Program-made: the position numbers and the translations under genes | The notes under the pieces: generated by a model | Database searches by the model: none | What the model was told of the DNA's origin: nothing | The model's input: the letters and a program-made list of their open reading frames with translations, nothing else | Shown: in pieces, positions 8,411 to 17,021 of the stretch | Layout of the letters: the number at the start of each line of letters is the position of its first letter | Numbering within the stretch: the stretch's first letter is position 1 | DNA from: an uncultured Bacteroidota bacterium | Lineage (GTDB): Bacteria > Bacteroidota > Bacteroidia > Bacteroidales > WCHB1-69 | Assembly (NCBI GenBank): GCA_902786595.1 | Contig: CADADB010000002.1 | Coordinates: forward strand, 62,419-126,418 | Direction: 5' to 3' | DNA: 64,000 bases

Positions 8411-9319
8411 TTATGCTTTTCCACACGGCATCCATTTTGGAAGCAGCATTCCGGCAAGGATGAACCAACCTCCGCCGAGGGCAGCCAAGAGCGGGAACCA
8501 CGGGAGCGCCTCGCAGGGCAGCAACGCCGGCACAATGGCGATGGCCAAAGCCGGGGCGAAGGGTTTGAACCGGCGGAACAGCAGAAGCATCAGAGACACT
8601 GTCACAAACGTTCCCAATGCCAGCGGAAGGCCCCACCGATGGTGGAGCAGCAGACAAGTGAGGGTGCCCAAGCCGGCGGCGGCGATGATGAGCGCCCAGA
8701 TGGTCCACGGGCGTTCGCGGAAGCCGCTGCGGCGGTTGGAGAACTCGATCATAGTGACCACCAGAGGAGGCACTGCGAGAAAACGGAGGGTGGGATAGGG
8801 GAGGCAGAGGGTGACGGCCAGGGGGAGGCACACGGAGGCCGTGAGCAGAACCAGCTGGAGTCCTCCGAAGGGGTGGTATTCCGTACGTTCCTCTTGTCGG
8901 AGCCAGCCTCTGCCGAGGGCCAGCAGCACCGAAATCACCAGCACGCAGGCGGGATAGAGCCACGAGGTAGTCCCCACCAGCACGGGCAGCATAGCCGCCG
9001 AAACGGTGGGGTACATATTGCACCGCACCAACCGCAGCAGTCCCATCACGATGACGAAGGCCAGCGCAAAGCGGATTTCGAAGCCGGCGGGCAGCAGCAG
9101 GTTGAGGGCCAGCCCGATGGTGGCCGCGGCCGTCAGGTAGAGGGGAATTTGCCACCCTCGCACGTTCCACACCGCCTTGGGCATCAGCCAGAGTCCGACG
9201 CACAGCGCCGCCGCCTCGGGGAAGATGACCTCGCTTTGTCCCGAAACATCCGCCACAACCACCATCAGCGTGAGGAACAGCGCGACCGAGAGATTCCGTT
9301 TTATGGAAGAGGAGGGCAT
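8411..9319 (-). CDS. Polytopic membrane protein of unknown function
   Basis: 302 residues. About nine hydrophobic segments cover nearly the whole length (for example VALFLTLMVVVADV, IGLALNLLLPAG, LLLFRRFKPFAPALAIAIVP and FPLLAALGGGWFILAGMLL). There are no signature residues I recognise. It is preceded nine bases upstream by the TSCPD protein gene and is probably translated from the same message. The coding strand is GC-rich, so long frames appear in every other reading frame; those are shadows. Confidence 0.7.
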   Translation of the reverse strand: MPSSSIKRNLSVALFLTLMVVVADVSGQSEVIFPEAAALCVGLWLMPKAVWNVRGWQIPLYLTAAATIGLALNLLLPAGFEIRFALAFVIVMGLLRLVRCNMYPTVSAAMLPVLVGTTSWLYPACVLVISVLLALGRGWLRQEERTEYHPFGGLQLVLLTASVCLPLAVTLCLPYPTLRFLAVPPLVVTMIEFSNRRSGFRERPWTIWALIIAAAGLGTLTCLLLHHRWGLPLALGTFVTVSLMLLLFRRFKPFAPALAIAIVPALLPCEALPWFPLLAALGGGWFILAGMLLPKWMPCGKA

Positions 9320-9328
9320 CAGGGGGTG

Positions 9329-9595
9329 TTATTTTTCTTGTGCGGACTGCTTCAGCGATTCCAATGCGCGACAAAGCTGGTCGGGACAGGAGGTGGGTTT
9401 CCCTCCGCAGCGGATGCCGTTGAGCTTTGGGATGACGTCGTCGATTTTCTGTCCGACGACCAGCCGGCAGATGCCCTGGAGGTTTCCGTCGCATCCGCCA
9501 TAAAAGAAGACCTGCTGAATGACGCCCTCGTCATCGACGGTCACATCGATGAACTGCGAGCAGGTGCCTTGGGTTTTGTAGAGGGTGTGGGGCAT
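9329..9595 (-). CDS. TSCPD domain-containing protein (TIGR03905 family)
   Basis: 88 residues. The signature RCGGKPTSCPDQL lies at about 62-74 and a second cysteine pair lies at GTCSQF and GGCDG. This is a small stand-alone version of the TSCPD domain found at the end of some vitamin-B12-dependent ribonucleotide reductases. The conserved cysteines suggest metal binding or redox, but the role is unproven. It is the first gene in a pair with the membrane protein. Confidence 0.85.
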   Translation of the reverse strand: MPHTLYKTQGTCSQFIDVTVDDEGVIQQVFFYGGCDGNLQGICRLVVGQKIDDVIPKLNGIRCGGKPTSCPDQLCRALESLKQSAQEK

Positions 9596-9755
9596 AGGTG
9601 TGGGGGTTCTGATTTTGTTTGCAATTGATTATTCTCGCTCTATTTTACTGTATTTTTTCATCAGTCTATCAGTTAGTTGAATGCTAGATAAATTGGTGAC
9701 ATTCGGTTTTATCTTCGTCATAATGATCATTCTTTCAGAAAGAAAAAGGAGTTTA

Positions 9756-11810
9756 CTAAATCTCTTTGAATCCCATCTGCTTAAGATATTCGTATGTTCC
9801 ATCATAGAACTCAGAATTACGAGTTGGATCTGAAGAGGAGCCCTCAGGAACACAGATTACCATACCTTGACGAGCACGGGTTAACAGTACGCGATATGCA
9901 TTCAGCTGGTAGGCTTGACGTTCTGCTTTCTTGATTTTGTTCCATCGAGTTCCTCCATTAAATTCATAATAATCCCATGTGCCGTTAGAATAGCGGAGGT
10001 CGCCATCCCATACTAAACATGTCCAATCAAGTTCCAAACCCTGAATGTCGAATTCACTGGCTGCATCCTCCAAAAAGAGCGAAGAACGCACATCGTTTAT
10101 ATCATCAAGGAACCAGTGTACAGTGTCTGGTTTACAACGCACATCTATTGCAAGCGATTTTAATCGATAGGCCTTTGAAGAAACGACCAAGCCATAACGT
10201 TCGTTGCCTCTAGCATGCTGTTTCAACCAAACTTTTGCTTTGTCCAAACTACGCGTTAAAGCTATAGGATAACGATCTGATATTGTTGCGTATGTTTCAC
10301 GAACTTTCTCGGCATCACCATCTAATAGGTAGTGCACCATGTTTGACAAGCTTTCAGCACGAAAACTGCGCATTGAAACAGCAAGGTGCAAATCTTCCGA
10401 ATAGGTAACATGTGGATTGTGTTCCAACAATTCCTTCACCTTCCCTTCCGCATACTCTTTTGCGGTCAGCTGACTAGAAATATATACCTGCCAATGGGGA
10501 AACGTCACATTCAGAGCACGAATCCATTCGCCAATGCCTGCCTCTCCTGTATTGATTTCTTGGCCGCCACCTACAAGACAAACTATGACAGCCCAATCCT
10601 TTCGTTGGTCAAGTGACCAAATAAGGAATTCACCTTCTGACATTGGAAAATCGGCGAATCCTTTCTTTCTTTTTAACCAAGAGGCGATATGTTCATTGTC
10701 CCATGATCGCTGTGCTTCATCGAAAATGGCGATGTTTTCTACTTCTCCATAGCCGGCCTTTTTATCTTTCAATTCTTTGAGAGGATCTATTTGCAGTTCA
10801 CCATTCACGATACGAACTTTCCCCAACATATTATCCCGGTAACGGTGAATGATTTGAATAAAACGTTTCACTTCTCTTTCGGCTTCCTTTTTAGTTATTT
10901 TATTGCCACGAGCTTTCTCTTGCGCTTGCTTGTCACGTGTGAGTGCTTCCGTTAAAACTTCAACCAACGGACCATTTCCAGACAAATAAACTGCTAAATC
11001 CTCATCCGTTTCTTGTTGTACAGCGACATTCAGTCCGACCAATGTTTTGCCTGCGCCTGGGACGCCAGTGACAAAACAAATACTTTTACCCCCACGCACC
11101 TTTGTCTCACGAATGACTTTTTGCACATATTGAGTTGTCCGTTTTAATTGTTCACCTTCAGCATCATGTCGTGTGATATTTTCAACGCTATGGTTAAGAT
11201 AAAGTGAGCGAGCGGCTTCAATGATTGTTGGTGTAGGAGAATAACGACTACGTGACCAATCTTCTATTGAAACAGAATGTGTTATTGTAGGAATTGGCTC
11301 AGACAAGACCATTGAAAAAAGGGCTGCCAGATGGTTGGCGTTTGTTAAAAGAGGTTCATAAACGCCATCGTCGTAATGCGACAAAGAACACGAAGAAGAA
11401 TATATTTCACCTTCAGTGGCTACAAGAATTGGAATAATATAACGATCTATGCTTCCTTGATGAAAATTCTTCAAGTCAAGAGCGTAATCCAAAACCTGGT
11501 CAACATCCTGATGCATGAATTCCGTTTCGCCTACTTTAAATTCAATGACAAACACACGTTCACGTAATAAGACAACAACGTCTATACGTTTGCCCAATCG
11601 AGGAATAGTATATTCAAAAATAATCTCCGCATGTTCATTCACATACACTTGCAGCACTTGTTTCATGATTTGGATTTCTTGCTCCCATGCATATTTTTGG
11701 GTGGAAGCAGTGTCCATTTCATCCGCACGCGACATCTTGCCAAAGATTTCATCTACCGAATCGATGACAAAATCAGAAAGAGAGGATCTGTAAAAGTATC
11801 TATTTATCAT
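9756..11810 (-). CDS. PD-(D/E)XK nuclease fused to DUF2075 helicase domain
   Basis: 684 residues. The N-terminal domain has the nuclease pattern GKRIDVVV (Asp77) followed by VFVIEFKVG (Glu90, Lys92). A superfamily-1-like ATPase follows: Walker A GVPGAGKT at 249-256 and Walker B FDEAQRSW at 363-370. The C-terminal part has LARTARGQ-like YRVLLTRARQGMVI, the UvrD-type motif VI. DUF2075 proteins are often called Schlafen-like helicases and occur in defence and mobile regions. The upstream 29 bases contain the -7 box. No partner subunit is obvious; a separately encoded methylase or nuclease is absent. Confidence 0.82.
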   Translation of the reverse strand: MINRYFYRSSLSDFVIDSVDEIFGKMSRADEMDTASTQKYAWEQEIQIMKQVLQVYVNEHAEIIFEYTIPRLGKRIDVVVLLRERVFVIEFKVGETEFMHQDVDQVLDYALDLKNFHQGSIDRYIIPILVATEGEIYSSSCSLSHYDDGVYEPLLTNANHLAALFSMVLSEPIPTITHSVSIEDWSRSRYSPTPTIIEAARSLYLNHSVENITRHDAEGEQLKRTTQYVQKVIRETKVRGGKSICFVTGVPGAGKTLVGLNVAVQQETDEDLAVYLSGNGPLVEVLTEALTRDKQAQEKARGNKITKKEAEREVKRFIQIIHRYRDNMLGKVRIVNGELQIDPLKELKDKKAGYGEVENIAIFDEAQRSWDNEHIASWLKRKKGFADFPMSEGEFLIWSLDQRKDWAVIVCLVGGGQEINTGEAGIGEWIRALNVTFPHWQVYISSQLTAKEYAEGKVKELLEHNPHVTYSEDLHLAVSMRSFRAESLSNMVHYLLDGDAEKVRETYATISDRYPIALTRSLDKAKVWLKQHARGNERYGLVVSSKAYRLKSLAIDVRCKPDTVHWFLDDINDVRSSLFLEDAASEFDIQGLELDWTCLVWDGDLRYSNGTWDYYEFNGGTRWNKIKKAERQAYQLNAYRVLLTRARQGMVICVPEGSSSDPTRNSEFYDGTYEYLKQMGFKEI

Positions 11811-11838
11811 TCAGTTGTCACTTGTCTATTTTACCCCG

Positions 11839-11846
11839 CAAAGATA
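11839..11846 (-). promoter_or_regulatory. -7 box of the nuclease-helicase gene
   Basis: CAAAGATA on the plus strand (TATCTTTG on the minus strand), 29 bases before the start codon. Confidence 0.5.
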
Positions 11847-11878
11847 CACATTTTTCTACTTCGTCATTAGTCGCTGTA

Positions 11879-12067
11879 TCAGCCAAATGGCGTCTTTCCG
11901 ACGAACATGAAGTCCTGCACCTCCCTTTGAGCACCCTTAGCCAACGTGATCATTTTCGTGACCTCACGAAAATGATCGTCAATGTTGACACCCAGCGTTT
12001 TACACGTCTGCATGGCACGACCTATGGCAGTAGCAAATTTTTTGCCAGTTGGTATGTAACATTTCAC
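11879..12067 (-). pseudogene. dinD fragment
   Basis: Bases 11906-12037 encode 44 residues (FATAIGRAMQTCKTLG ... REVQDFM) identical to the central BRO-N region of the intact DinD at 13705-14565. Both ends are lost: upstream, the frame has no plausible DinD sequence, and downstream it runs into a short unrelated tail. Most of the base differences from the intact copy are silent, so the fragment derives from a diverged functional allele and not from a recent copy of its neighbour. This accounts for most of the 385-base gap between the nuclease-helicase and the DUF5131 gene. Confidence 0.8.
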
Positions 12068-12195
12068 CTTTTCCCATACTTACATAGTAAATAACAAAAC
12101 CTTTTGTTTTGCATTGAACAATTTGCCTTTCACTGCCGAAATTGACGAAAGCAGGTTGATGAAGGTGCATTTCTTCTTTGGCATGACAGGTAGTT

Positions 12196-12921
12196 TCACA
12201 CCGGCATCGCCTGTAACACTTTACCGTCAATCAGTTTCCCGTTTTTGTGTTTGCTTCTTTTAACACCATCGCTGCCCCAGGTGCCCCATTGTTTGAAAAA
12301 GAATAACTCGCCTTGGGTTTCGGTTTGTTCTTGAATGGAATCTATCCACTCTCTTTTCATCGGGCGGGCTTGCGGGCCACTCTCGCCACCCACAATCACC
12401 CAGTTGATGTTGCTTAAGTCCAGCTCCCCTAAATCTTCGATGAGCGGCTCGCAAGAAAGGAATCGAATCGGGGCATCAAGCACACGCAAACAGTCGATTC
12501 TTGATTTAGATGATTGTGCTTCGACCGTCACACCCAACCAAACATTTTGCGGTACATCGTGGGTCAGAAAATACTCCGCCATTCTCTCGGCACGTTTGGT
12601 AAGCAGTTGGTAGCGGTGTTGAGGTGTGCGACGTATCGTATCCATCACCTTGTCAACAAAGCCAAAAGGGACATCCTTGTGGAAAAGGTCACTCATAGAG
12701 CAAACAAAGATGGTATGCGGCTTTCTCCAAGCGAGTGGTTCCTCCAAACAATCGTTATGTAACGTTACCTGAAAACCATTGGCGTATTTTTCCAATCCCA
12801 TTGCCTTTAATCTCCGCGTCATTACCTCAGCATAGCAGTGGGTGCAACCGGGTGAGACCTTGGTGCATCCCGTGACAGGATTCCAAGTTCTGTCGGTCCA
12901 TTCTATTTTGGTGGTTCTCAA
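12196..12921 (-). CDS. DUF5131 protein (phage Gp37/Gp68 family)
   Basis: 241 residues. The start MRTTKIEWTDRTWNPVTGCT, then KVSPGCTHCYAE, is the family hallmark. The Cys-x8-Cys-x2-Cys cluster (residues about 19-31) could hold an iron-sulfur or zinc centre. Further family features are IFVCSMSDLFH, FLSCEPLIEDLG and VIVGGESGPQARP. The fold resembles radical SAM proteins, but activity is unproven. Homologues occur in phages and genomic islands, often beside a three-Cys-motif partner, which is absent here. Confidence 0.85.
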   Translation of the reverse strand: MRTTKIEWTDRTWNPVTGCTKVSPGCTHCYAEVMTRRLKAMGLEKYANGFQVTLHNDCLEEPLAWRKPHTIFVCSMSDLFHKDVPFGFVDKVMDTIRRTPQHRYQLLTKRAERMAEYFLTHDVPQNVWLGVTVEAQSSKSRIDCLRVLDAPIRFLSCEPLIEDLGELDLSNINWVIVGGESGPQARPMKREWIDSIQEQTETQGELFFFKQWGTWGSDGVKRSKHKNGKLIDGKVLQAMPV

Positions 12922-12948
12922 CGTTCAATATTAAACGAATCAATGCAG

Positions 12949-12956
12949 CAAAGATA
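12949..12956 (-). promoter_or_regulatory. -7 box of the DUF5131 gene
   Basis: CAAAGATA on the plus strand (TATCTTTG on the minus strand), 28 bases before the start. Confidence 0.5.
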
Positions 12957-13026
12957 CTCTTTTAAGAGAAACATAAAACTCAAAAGATATCATTTTTATC
13001 AACAGGGTGTTTGTCACGCGGTTTAC

Positions 13027-13644
13027 TTATGTTGTTTCCGTTGCCACCTCTTCCCCCCTCAAACCATACTTCCCCATCAACCTCTGCACCAGCCAAATAA
13101 CCTCTTCTTTGTCGAGCTTGTAACCCAAGACGTCGTAGTAGGCGGTTGCCGCGTGGTTCCACCTGTAGGACATCACCGGCCCGGGCTCACGGCCTCTCAC
13201 GAGAAAGTCAGAGAAGTCAGGCGCTTTCTGCCATTCAGGTAGCTTGCCGTCGGCTTCGATGGTTAGTTCCAGGTAATCGCCGAAGCCCATGTCATACGGG
13301 GGAATCAAGGCGCTGGGGACGTAGCCTAGGATCTGCCATAGCGGTTTCATGTCTTTGTCATACAGGGTGTAAGTGCCTTCGTCGCGCACTTTTGCCCAAA
13401 CATGCAAATAGCCATTGCTTTCGTCCCGGTCTTTCAGCTTATGTTCCTTTAAATCCACCCAAAACTCCAATAGTTTGGTCTTTTCGTCGTACATCGGGGG
13501 CGCGAAAGATTCGTCACACTCAAATTCTGACGCCAAACAGCCGTCGAAGCAGACCGTTGTGTATTTGTCGCGTTTGTCGTAAGGGATGGAAATCCGGAGG
13601 AATCTAGCCTCGTTTTCAAGTTTTTCTTTTAATGTTGTACTCAT
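13027..13644 (-). CDS. Hypothetical protein
   Basis: 205 residues, soluble, acidic, with no signal peptide and many Trp/Tyr/Asp residues (DKRDKYTTVCFDGC, YLHVWAKVRDEGTYTLYDKD, PPYDMGFGDYLEL). I recognise no family. It lies between DUF5131 and dinD on the same strand, about 60 bases after the dinD promoter-distal end of the island, and probably belongs to the same accessory segment. Confidence 0.6.
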   Translation of the reverse strand: MSTTLKEKLENEARFLRISIPYDKRDKYTTVCFDGCLASEFECDESFAPPMYDEKTKLLEFWVDLKEHKLKDRDESNGYLHVWAKVRDEGTYTLYDKDMKPLWQILGYVPSALIPPYDMGFGDYLELTIEADGKLPEWQKAPDFSDFLVRGREPGPVMSYRWNHAATAYYDVLGYKLDKEEVIWLVQRLMGKYGLRGEEVATETT

Positions 13645-13704
13645 AGGTTTATGTTTTTGGTTTATAAATAGTGGTCTTTTGTTCTTTTGTCAGTTGGAAT
13701 CGCC

Positions 13705-14565
13705 TTATTGTTCTTTCGGCAGTCTCTGTGACTTTTCTTGTAGTTGTTTTTCATCTTTTGCCACTTTCCGCTCTACCTTCTTGATGTCTTCCGCCGCAGG
13801 CAGTTCTTCAGGCTTAATTCCCCGCTGTCCCAGCATTCCTCTGACACTGGTGTTGTTTTGTACGTGTTCCGCTGCAATGCCCTCTTCCCCTTGCAAATCT
13901 TTCTGTTCAACGTTGTGATTGGTCATCTCCGTGGCAAGATTTTTGGCGGCAATCGTCAGAGTGGGGAGAAAGTCGGCCAAAGCACCGCTTTTGATGCACA
14001 AACGTTGCTTCATCTGTTCGGTGGTGAGACCGCCAAAAAGGGCTTGGTCGCCCTTTGAGCGGATTCGCCCGAACCCTCTTTCGTCCACCCCGCGCTGGTA
14101 GATGTTCTTGCTCAATTGCTTTTCTGATGCACGTAATCGGTCTCTGCTCTCAATTCGTGAGAGTTGATGAAGCCTTTCTTCTATAAGCTCGATTTTGCGG
14201 GTCTGCACGGCGAAGTAACTTTGGGCAAAGGCGATCTCATCCTTTTTCGGATCACCATTCTGTGCGATGAGATAGCAGGCGTAGCGGGTAAGCATGAAAT
14301 CCTGTACTTCGCGTTGGGCACCCTTCGCCAGAGTGATCATTTTCGTGACCTCACGAAAATGGTCGTCGATATTGACACCCAGCGTTTTACACGTCTGCAT
14401 GGCACGACCTATGGCAGTGGCAAAATTCTCCCATCGGGAATACCCTAACACTTGTTGTAACTCCCGGGCATACCATACATCCATTTCTTGCCCGTCGTCA
14501 TCTGTTACGGTCTTGACAATTAAGTCGAAATCTGCTTTGTACTGTTGAATCTTTTGAATGTTCAT
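13705..14565 (-). CDS. dinD: DNA damage-inducible protein D (DinD)
   Basis: 286 residues from MNIQKIQQYKADFD. The frame extends further upstream but only through AT-rich, Lys-rich sequence. The N-terminal BRO-N domain (YARELQQVLGYSRWENFATA) resembles phage antirepressors, and the DinD-specific part follows (LTRYACYLIAQNGDPKKDEI, YFAVQTRKIE, YQRGVDERGFGRIRSKGDQALF). In E. coli the homologue is SOS-induced and inhibits RecA filament pairing. A promoter lies 114 bases upstream; no LexA box is evident. A second, broken copy sits 1.7 kb away. Confidence 0.87.
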   Translation of the reverse strand: MNIQKIQQYKADFDLIVKTVTDDDGQEMDVWYARELQQVLGYSRWENFATAIGRAMQTCKTLGVNIDDHFREVTKMITLAKGAQREVQDFMLTRYACYLIAQNGDPKKDEIAFAQSYFAVQTRKIELIEERLHQLSRIESRDRLRASEKQLSKNIYQRGVDERGFGRIRSKGDQALFGGLTTEQMKQRLCIKSGALADFLPTLTIAAKNLATEMTNHNVEQKDLQGEEGIAAEHVQNNTSVRGMLGQRGIKPEELPAAEDIKKVERKVAKDEKQLQEKSQRLPKEQ

Positions 14566-14678
14566 GATAACTTTTGTTTTGTTGATTTGTTTTTCGATGT
14601 TCTTTGTCTTTTTGTTTCCTTTCAAATATTTTGTTTTCAATATGTTATAACCACAAACAAACAATTGCCTGTTGCTTG

Positions 14679-14686
14679 CAAATATA
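14679..14686 (-). promoter_or_regulatory. -7 box of dinD
   Basis: CAAATATA on the plus strand (TATATTTG on the minus strand), in the AT-rich stretch upstream of dinD. Confidence 0.4.
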
Positions 14687-14754
14687 CAATTTTTTTAATA
14701 TAACAAAACAAATAAAAAATATTTTGACTTGTAACGAAATGTCTGACGTGTCTC

Positions 14755-14823
14755 GCCCCTGAAGGGGCTTTCTTGGTCAGCAGGGCTGCATTCCCCTACC
14801 AAGCTTCTGTCCCTGCCGGGACA
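14755..14823. repeat. Run of three short hairpins between dinD and thrE
   Basis: GCCCCTGAAGGGGC (14755-14768), CTTGGT/ACCAAG arms (14772-14803) and TGTCCCTGCCGGGACA (14808-14823) follow one another. They fill most of a 320-base gene-free gap that otherwise holds the dinD promoter and a word repeat. Confidence 0.6.
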
Positions 14824-14825
14824 TT

Positions 14826-14891
14826 TCATCGCCTTTCATCGCCTTTCATCGTCTCATCGTCTCATCGTCTCATCGCCTCATCGTCTCATCG
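14826..14891. repeat. Word repeat containing the thrE stop codon
   Basis: CATCGTCT/CATCGCCT words repeat about eight times. Read on the minus strand they are GATGAGAC units, and the ThrE stop TGA (14886-14888) is inside the first unit. Confidence 0.75.
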
Positions 14892-16124
14892 CCCCCGCGA
14901 GAGCAACCTCCCAATCCGGTTCTTCCCGTTCAACTCCGCCACCAAGATGATGCCGAAGGCGATGGCCACGGTGACCTTCAGGGCCGTGATGCCCGTGTGC
15001 AGGGCGGCGCCAAGCTGCTCGGAGACAACGTTGTAGGTGGTCCAGAAGATGCCCGCGCCCGGCACCAACGGGAAGATGCCGCAGATCAGATAGACCGTGA
15101 TCGGACATTTGCGCACGATGGCCAACACCATGGCCGTGAAGGTGACCAACACGGTGGCGAAGAAAACCACGTTGGCGACGGACAAGCCCGTGTGGTTCAC
15201 CAAGATCAGGTAGAGCAGCCACCCCAACATTCCGCATAAACCGCTGTCCAAGTAGTACTTACGGGGCACGCCGAAGAGCACGGCGAAGGCTACGGTGCCC
15301 ACGTAGGCGGCTAACAACTGCACGAACATCCCTGCCGTTTCGGGAGCGGCGGTCAACGTCTCCAAGTGCTGCATCGTGCCGCTGACGGCCGCGTCCAACA
15401 TGAACGCCAAAGCCACCCCCATGGAGATGCAGAAGAAGGTGAGCAGCGCGTCTAACAGTCGCGTGACACCGGCGATGTAGTCTTCGTGCGCCAGGTCGCG
15501 GATGCCGTTGGTGAAGGGCACCCCCGGAATCAGCGGGATGATGGCCCCGATGATCATGTTGCTGAGGTGCGTGCCCAGACCCAGTCGGAACATCACCCCG
15601 CAGAGCAAGGTGGCCAGCAAGCCGCCCGTGATGGCGCCCGCGATGCGCGAAAGGTGCCGGTAACCGACGAACAACATATAGACCCAGAGCACCAATCCGG
15701 CCACGAATGCCGCAATGCTGTCGGCGAAGCCGCCGCCGAAGATGATGCAGAAGGCCGCGCTGCCGAACGCGGAGGCCGCGATCTGCTCCCAAGCGGGCTT
15801 CGGGCGCATGGCGCGGATGGCCTTCAGCCGAGACTCCAACTGCTCGAGGTCGCACTTGCCCTCGGAAACTTCGCGGGAGAGCTGGTTCACCGCCACCACC
15901 TTGTCGAGACTCGCTCCTTTGATGGGGATGAACTTGGTGCGGGCGAACCCTTTCGCCGTGGCCATGATGCCGTTGCTGAGCACGAAGAAATTCTCGTCGT
16001 CCACGCCGTAGTGGCCGGCGATGCGCCGCATGGTCTCATCCACGCGTGAGATCTCCGCCCCGTTCTCCAAGAGGATCGCGCCGGCTTCGTAGGCCAGTTC
16101 CATGATTTTGTTTTGCTCGTCCAT
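14886..16124 (-). CDS. Threonine/serine exporter family protein (ThrE, fused YjjP-YjjB)
   Basis: 412 residues from MDEQNKIMELAYEAG; a further upstream ATG gives only nine extra residues. The N-terminal DUF1212 half (ENGAEISRVDETMRRI, FFVLSNGIMAT, TKFIPIKGASLDKV) and five hydrophobic helices are followed by a C-terminal ThrE_2/YjjB half with five more (VATVLVTFTAMVLAIV, then ICGIFPLVPGAGIF). The family exports small amino acids or succinate-like acids. Its own -7 box lies 25 bases upstream. It is followed directly by a word repeat that supplies the stop codon. Confidence 0.85.
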   Translation of the reverse strand: MDEQNKIMELAYEAGAILLENGAEISRVDETMRRIAGHYGVDDENFFVLSNGIMATAKGFARTKFIPIKGASLDKVVAVNQLSREVSEGKCDLEQLESRLKAIRAMRPKPAWEQIAASAFGSAAFCIIFGGGFADSIAAFVAGLVLWVYMLFVGYRHLSRIAGAITGGLLATLLCGVMFRLGLGTHLSNMIIGAIIPLIPGVPFTNGIRDLAHEDYIAGVTRLLDALLTFFCISMGVALAFMLDAAVSGTMQHLETLTAAPETAGMFVQLLAAYVGTVAFAVLFGVPRKYYLDSGLCGMLGWLLYLILVNHTGLSVANVVFFATVLVTFTAMVLAIVRKCPITVYLICGIFPLVPGAGIFWTTYNVVSEQLGAALHTGITALKVTVAIAFGIILVAELNGKNRIGRLLSRGR

Positions 16125-16148
16125 ATCTCGTATCTCCTTTCCAGTGTG

Positions 16149-16156
16149 CAAAAGTA
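16149..16156 (-). promoter_or_regulatory. -7 box of thrE
   Basis: CAAAAGTA on the plus strand (TACTTTTG on the minus strand), 25 bases before the start. Confidence 0.5.
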
Positions 16157-16182
16157 TGCAATTTACGAATACAAATTGTTCG

Positions 16183-16210
16183 GTAGAGACGTTTCAGGAA
16201 ACGTCTCTAC
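16183..16210. repeat. GTAGAGACG palindrome, copy 1
   Basis: Arms GTAGAGACGTTTC and GAAACGTCTCTAC around two bases (AG). It sits between the thrE promoter and the rplI terminator. Confidence 0.85.
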
Positions 16211-16215
16211 AAAAG

Positions 16216-16250
16216 ACAAAAAAAACGGCAGATCCGTTTGAATCTGCCGT
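16216..16250 (-). terminator. Intrinsic terminator of the S6-S18-L9 operon
   Basis: On the minus strand ACGGCAGAT ... ATCTGCCGT forms a 9-bp stem followed by eight or more T. It lies 22 bases after the rplI stop. Confidence 0.85.
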
Positions 16251-16271
16251 CGTCGATATGAATAAAATGAA

Positions 16272-16730
16272 TTATTCTGCTGTTTCGGGAACAACGTTGA
16301 GCTTGATCTCCACCTTGAAGTCGCGGTGCAGGTTCACCTGGGCGGTGTATTGACCCAACTCTTTGATGCGGTCTTCGCTGATGGCGATTTTGTGACGGTC
16401 GATTTCGATGTCGTGCTGGGCCTTGAGGGCTTCAGCGACCATGATGTTGTTCACAGAACCGAACAAAGTGCCGTTTTCAGAGGCCTTGGCGGGGATGTTG
16501 ACCTCGAGGCCTTCGATCTTGCCGGCAAGAAATTCAGCTTCCTTGCGGATCTTCTCTGCCTTGAAAGCGCGTTGTTTGATGGTTTCCGCCAACATTTTCT
16601 TCTTTGCCGGGGTAGCGAGTTCGGCATAACCTTGCGGAATGAGGTAATTGCGGGCATAACCGTCCTTCACCTTTACGAGGTCGTCGGCAAAACCCAGATT
16701 AGCTACGTCTTGTTTCAATATAACTTCCAT
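16272..16730 (-). CDS. rplI: 50S ribosomal protein L9
   Basis: 152 residues, close to the usual 148. The N-terminal rRNA-binding domain is unmistakable (MEVILKQDVANLGFADDLVK, then VKDGYARNYLIPQGYA). A long helix (residues about 40-75) leads to the C-terminal domain (ASENGTLFGSVNN, LGQYTAQVNLHRDF). Last gene of the S6-S18-L9 operon, 14 bases after rpsR, followed by a strong terminator. Confidence 0.97.
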   Translation of the reverse strand: MEVILKQDVANLGFADDLVKVKDGYARNYLIPQGYAELATPAKKKMLAETIKQRAFKAEKIRKEAEFLAGKIEGLEVNIPAKASENGTLFGSVNNIMVAEALKAQHDIEIDRHKIAISEDRIKELGQYTAQVNLHRDFKVEIKLNVVPETAE

Positions 16731-16744
16731 GACAAAATGCTTTT

Positions 16745-17017
16745 TTAGTTAGATTTTAAATTATCGGTGACGAACGGCAGAAGAGCCAGGTGACGGGCGC
16801 GTTTCACGGCCTGGGCCACTTTCTTCTGATATTTCAGGGAGGTGCCGGTCAGACGACGAGGCAGGATCTTGCCCTGTTCGTTCACGAATTTCTTCAAAAA
16901 TTCAGCATCCTTGTAGTCGATGTACTTGATGCCGCTCTTTTTGAAACGACAATATTTTTTCTTCTTGATGTCAACTGCTACGGGAGCAATGTATTTAATA
17001 TCGTTTTGCTGTGCCAT
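16745..17017 (-). CDS. rpsR: 30S ribosomal protein S18
   Basis: 90 residues. The core [20 protein letters not shown] and [20 protein letters not shown], then [12 protein letters not shown], is diagnostic. It binds with S6 on the small-subunit platform. It sits between rpsF and rplI, the standard order, four bases after rpsF. Confidence 0.97.
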   Translation of the reverse strand: MAQQNDIKYIAPVAVDIKKKKYCRFKKSGIKYIDYKDAEFLKKFVNEQGKILPRRLTGTSLKYQKKVAQAVKRARHLALLPFVTDNLKSN

Positions 17018-17021
17018 AATC

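Noticed and set aside
8363-9628. Long plus-strand open frame (421 codons)
   Set aside because: It lies antisense to the membrane protein and TSCPD genes, is rich in Gly/Gln/His/Arg without hydrophobic structure, and follows from high GC at codon position three.
9629-9730. Small minus-strand frame (about 33 codons) after the nuclease-helicase gene
   Set aside because: No domain, promoter or neighbour support; it partly overlaps the end of the larger gene in another frame.
12000-12230. 76-codon minus-strand frame next to DUF5131
   Set aside because: It crosses the dinD fragment in a different frame and has a composition typical of non-coding sequence.
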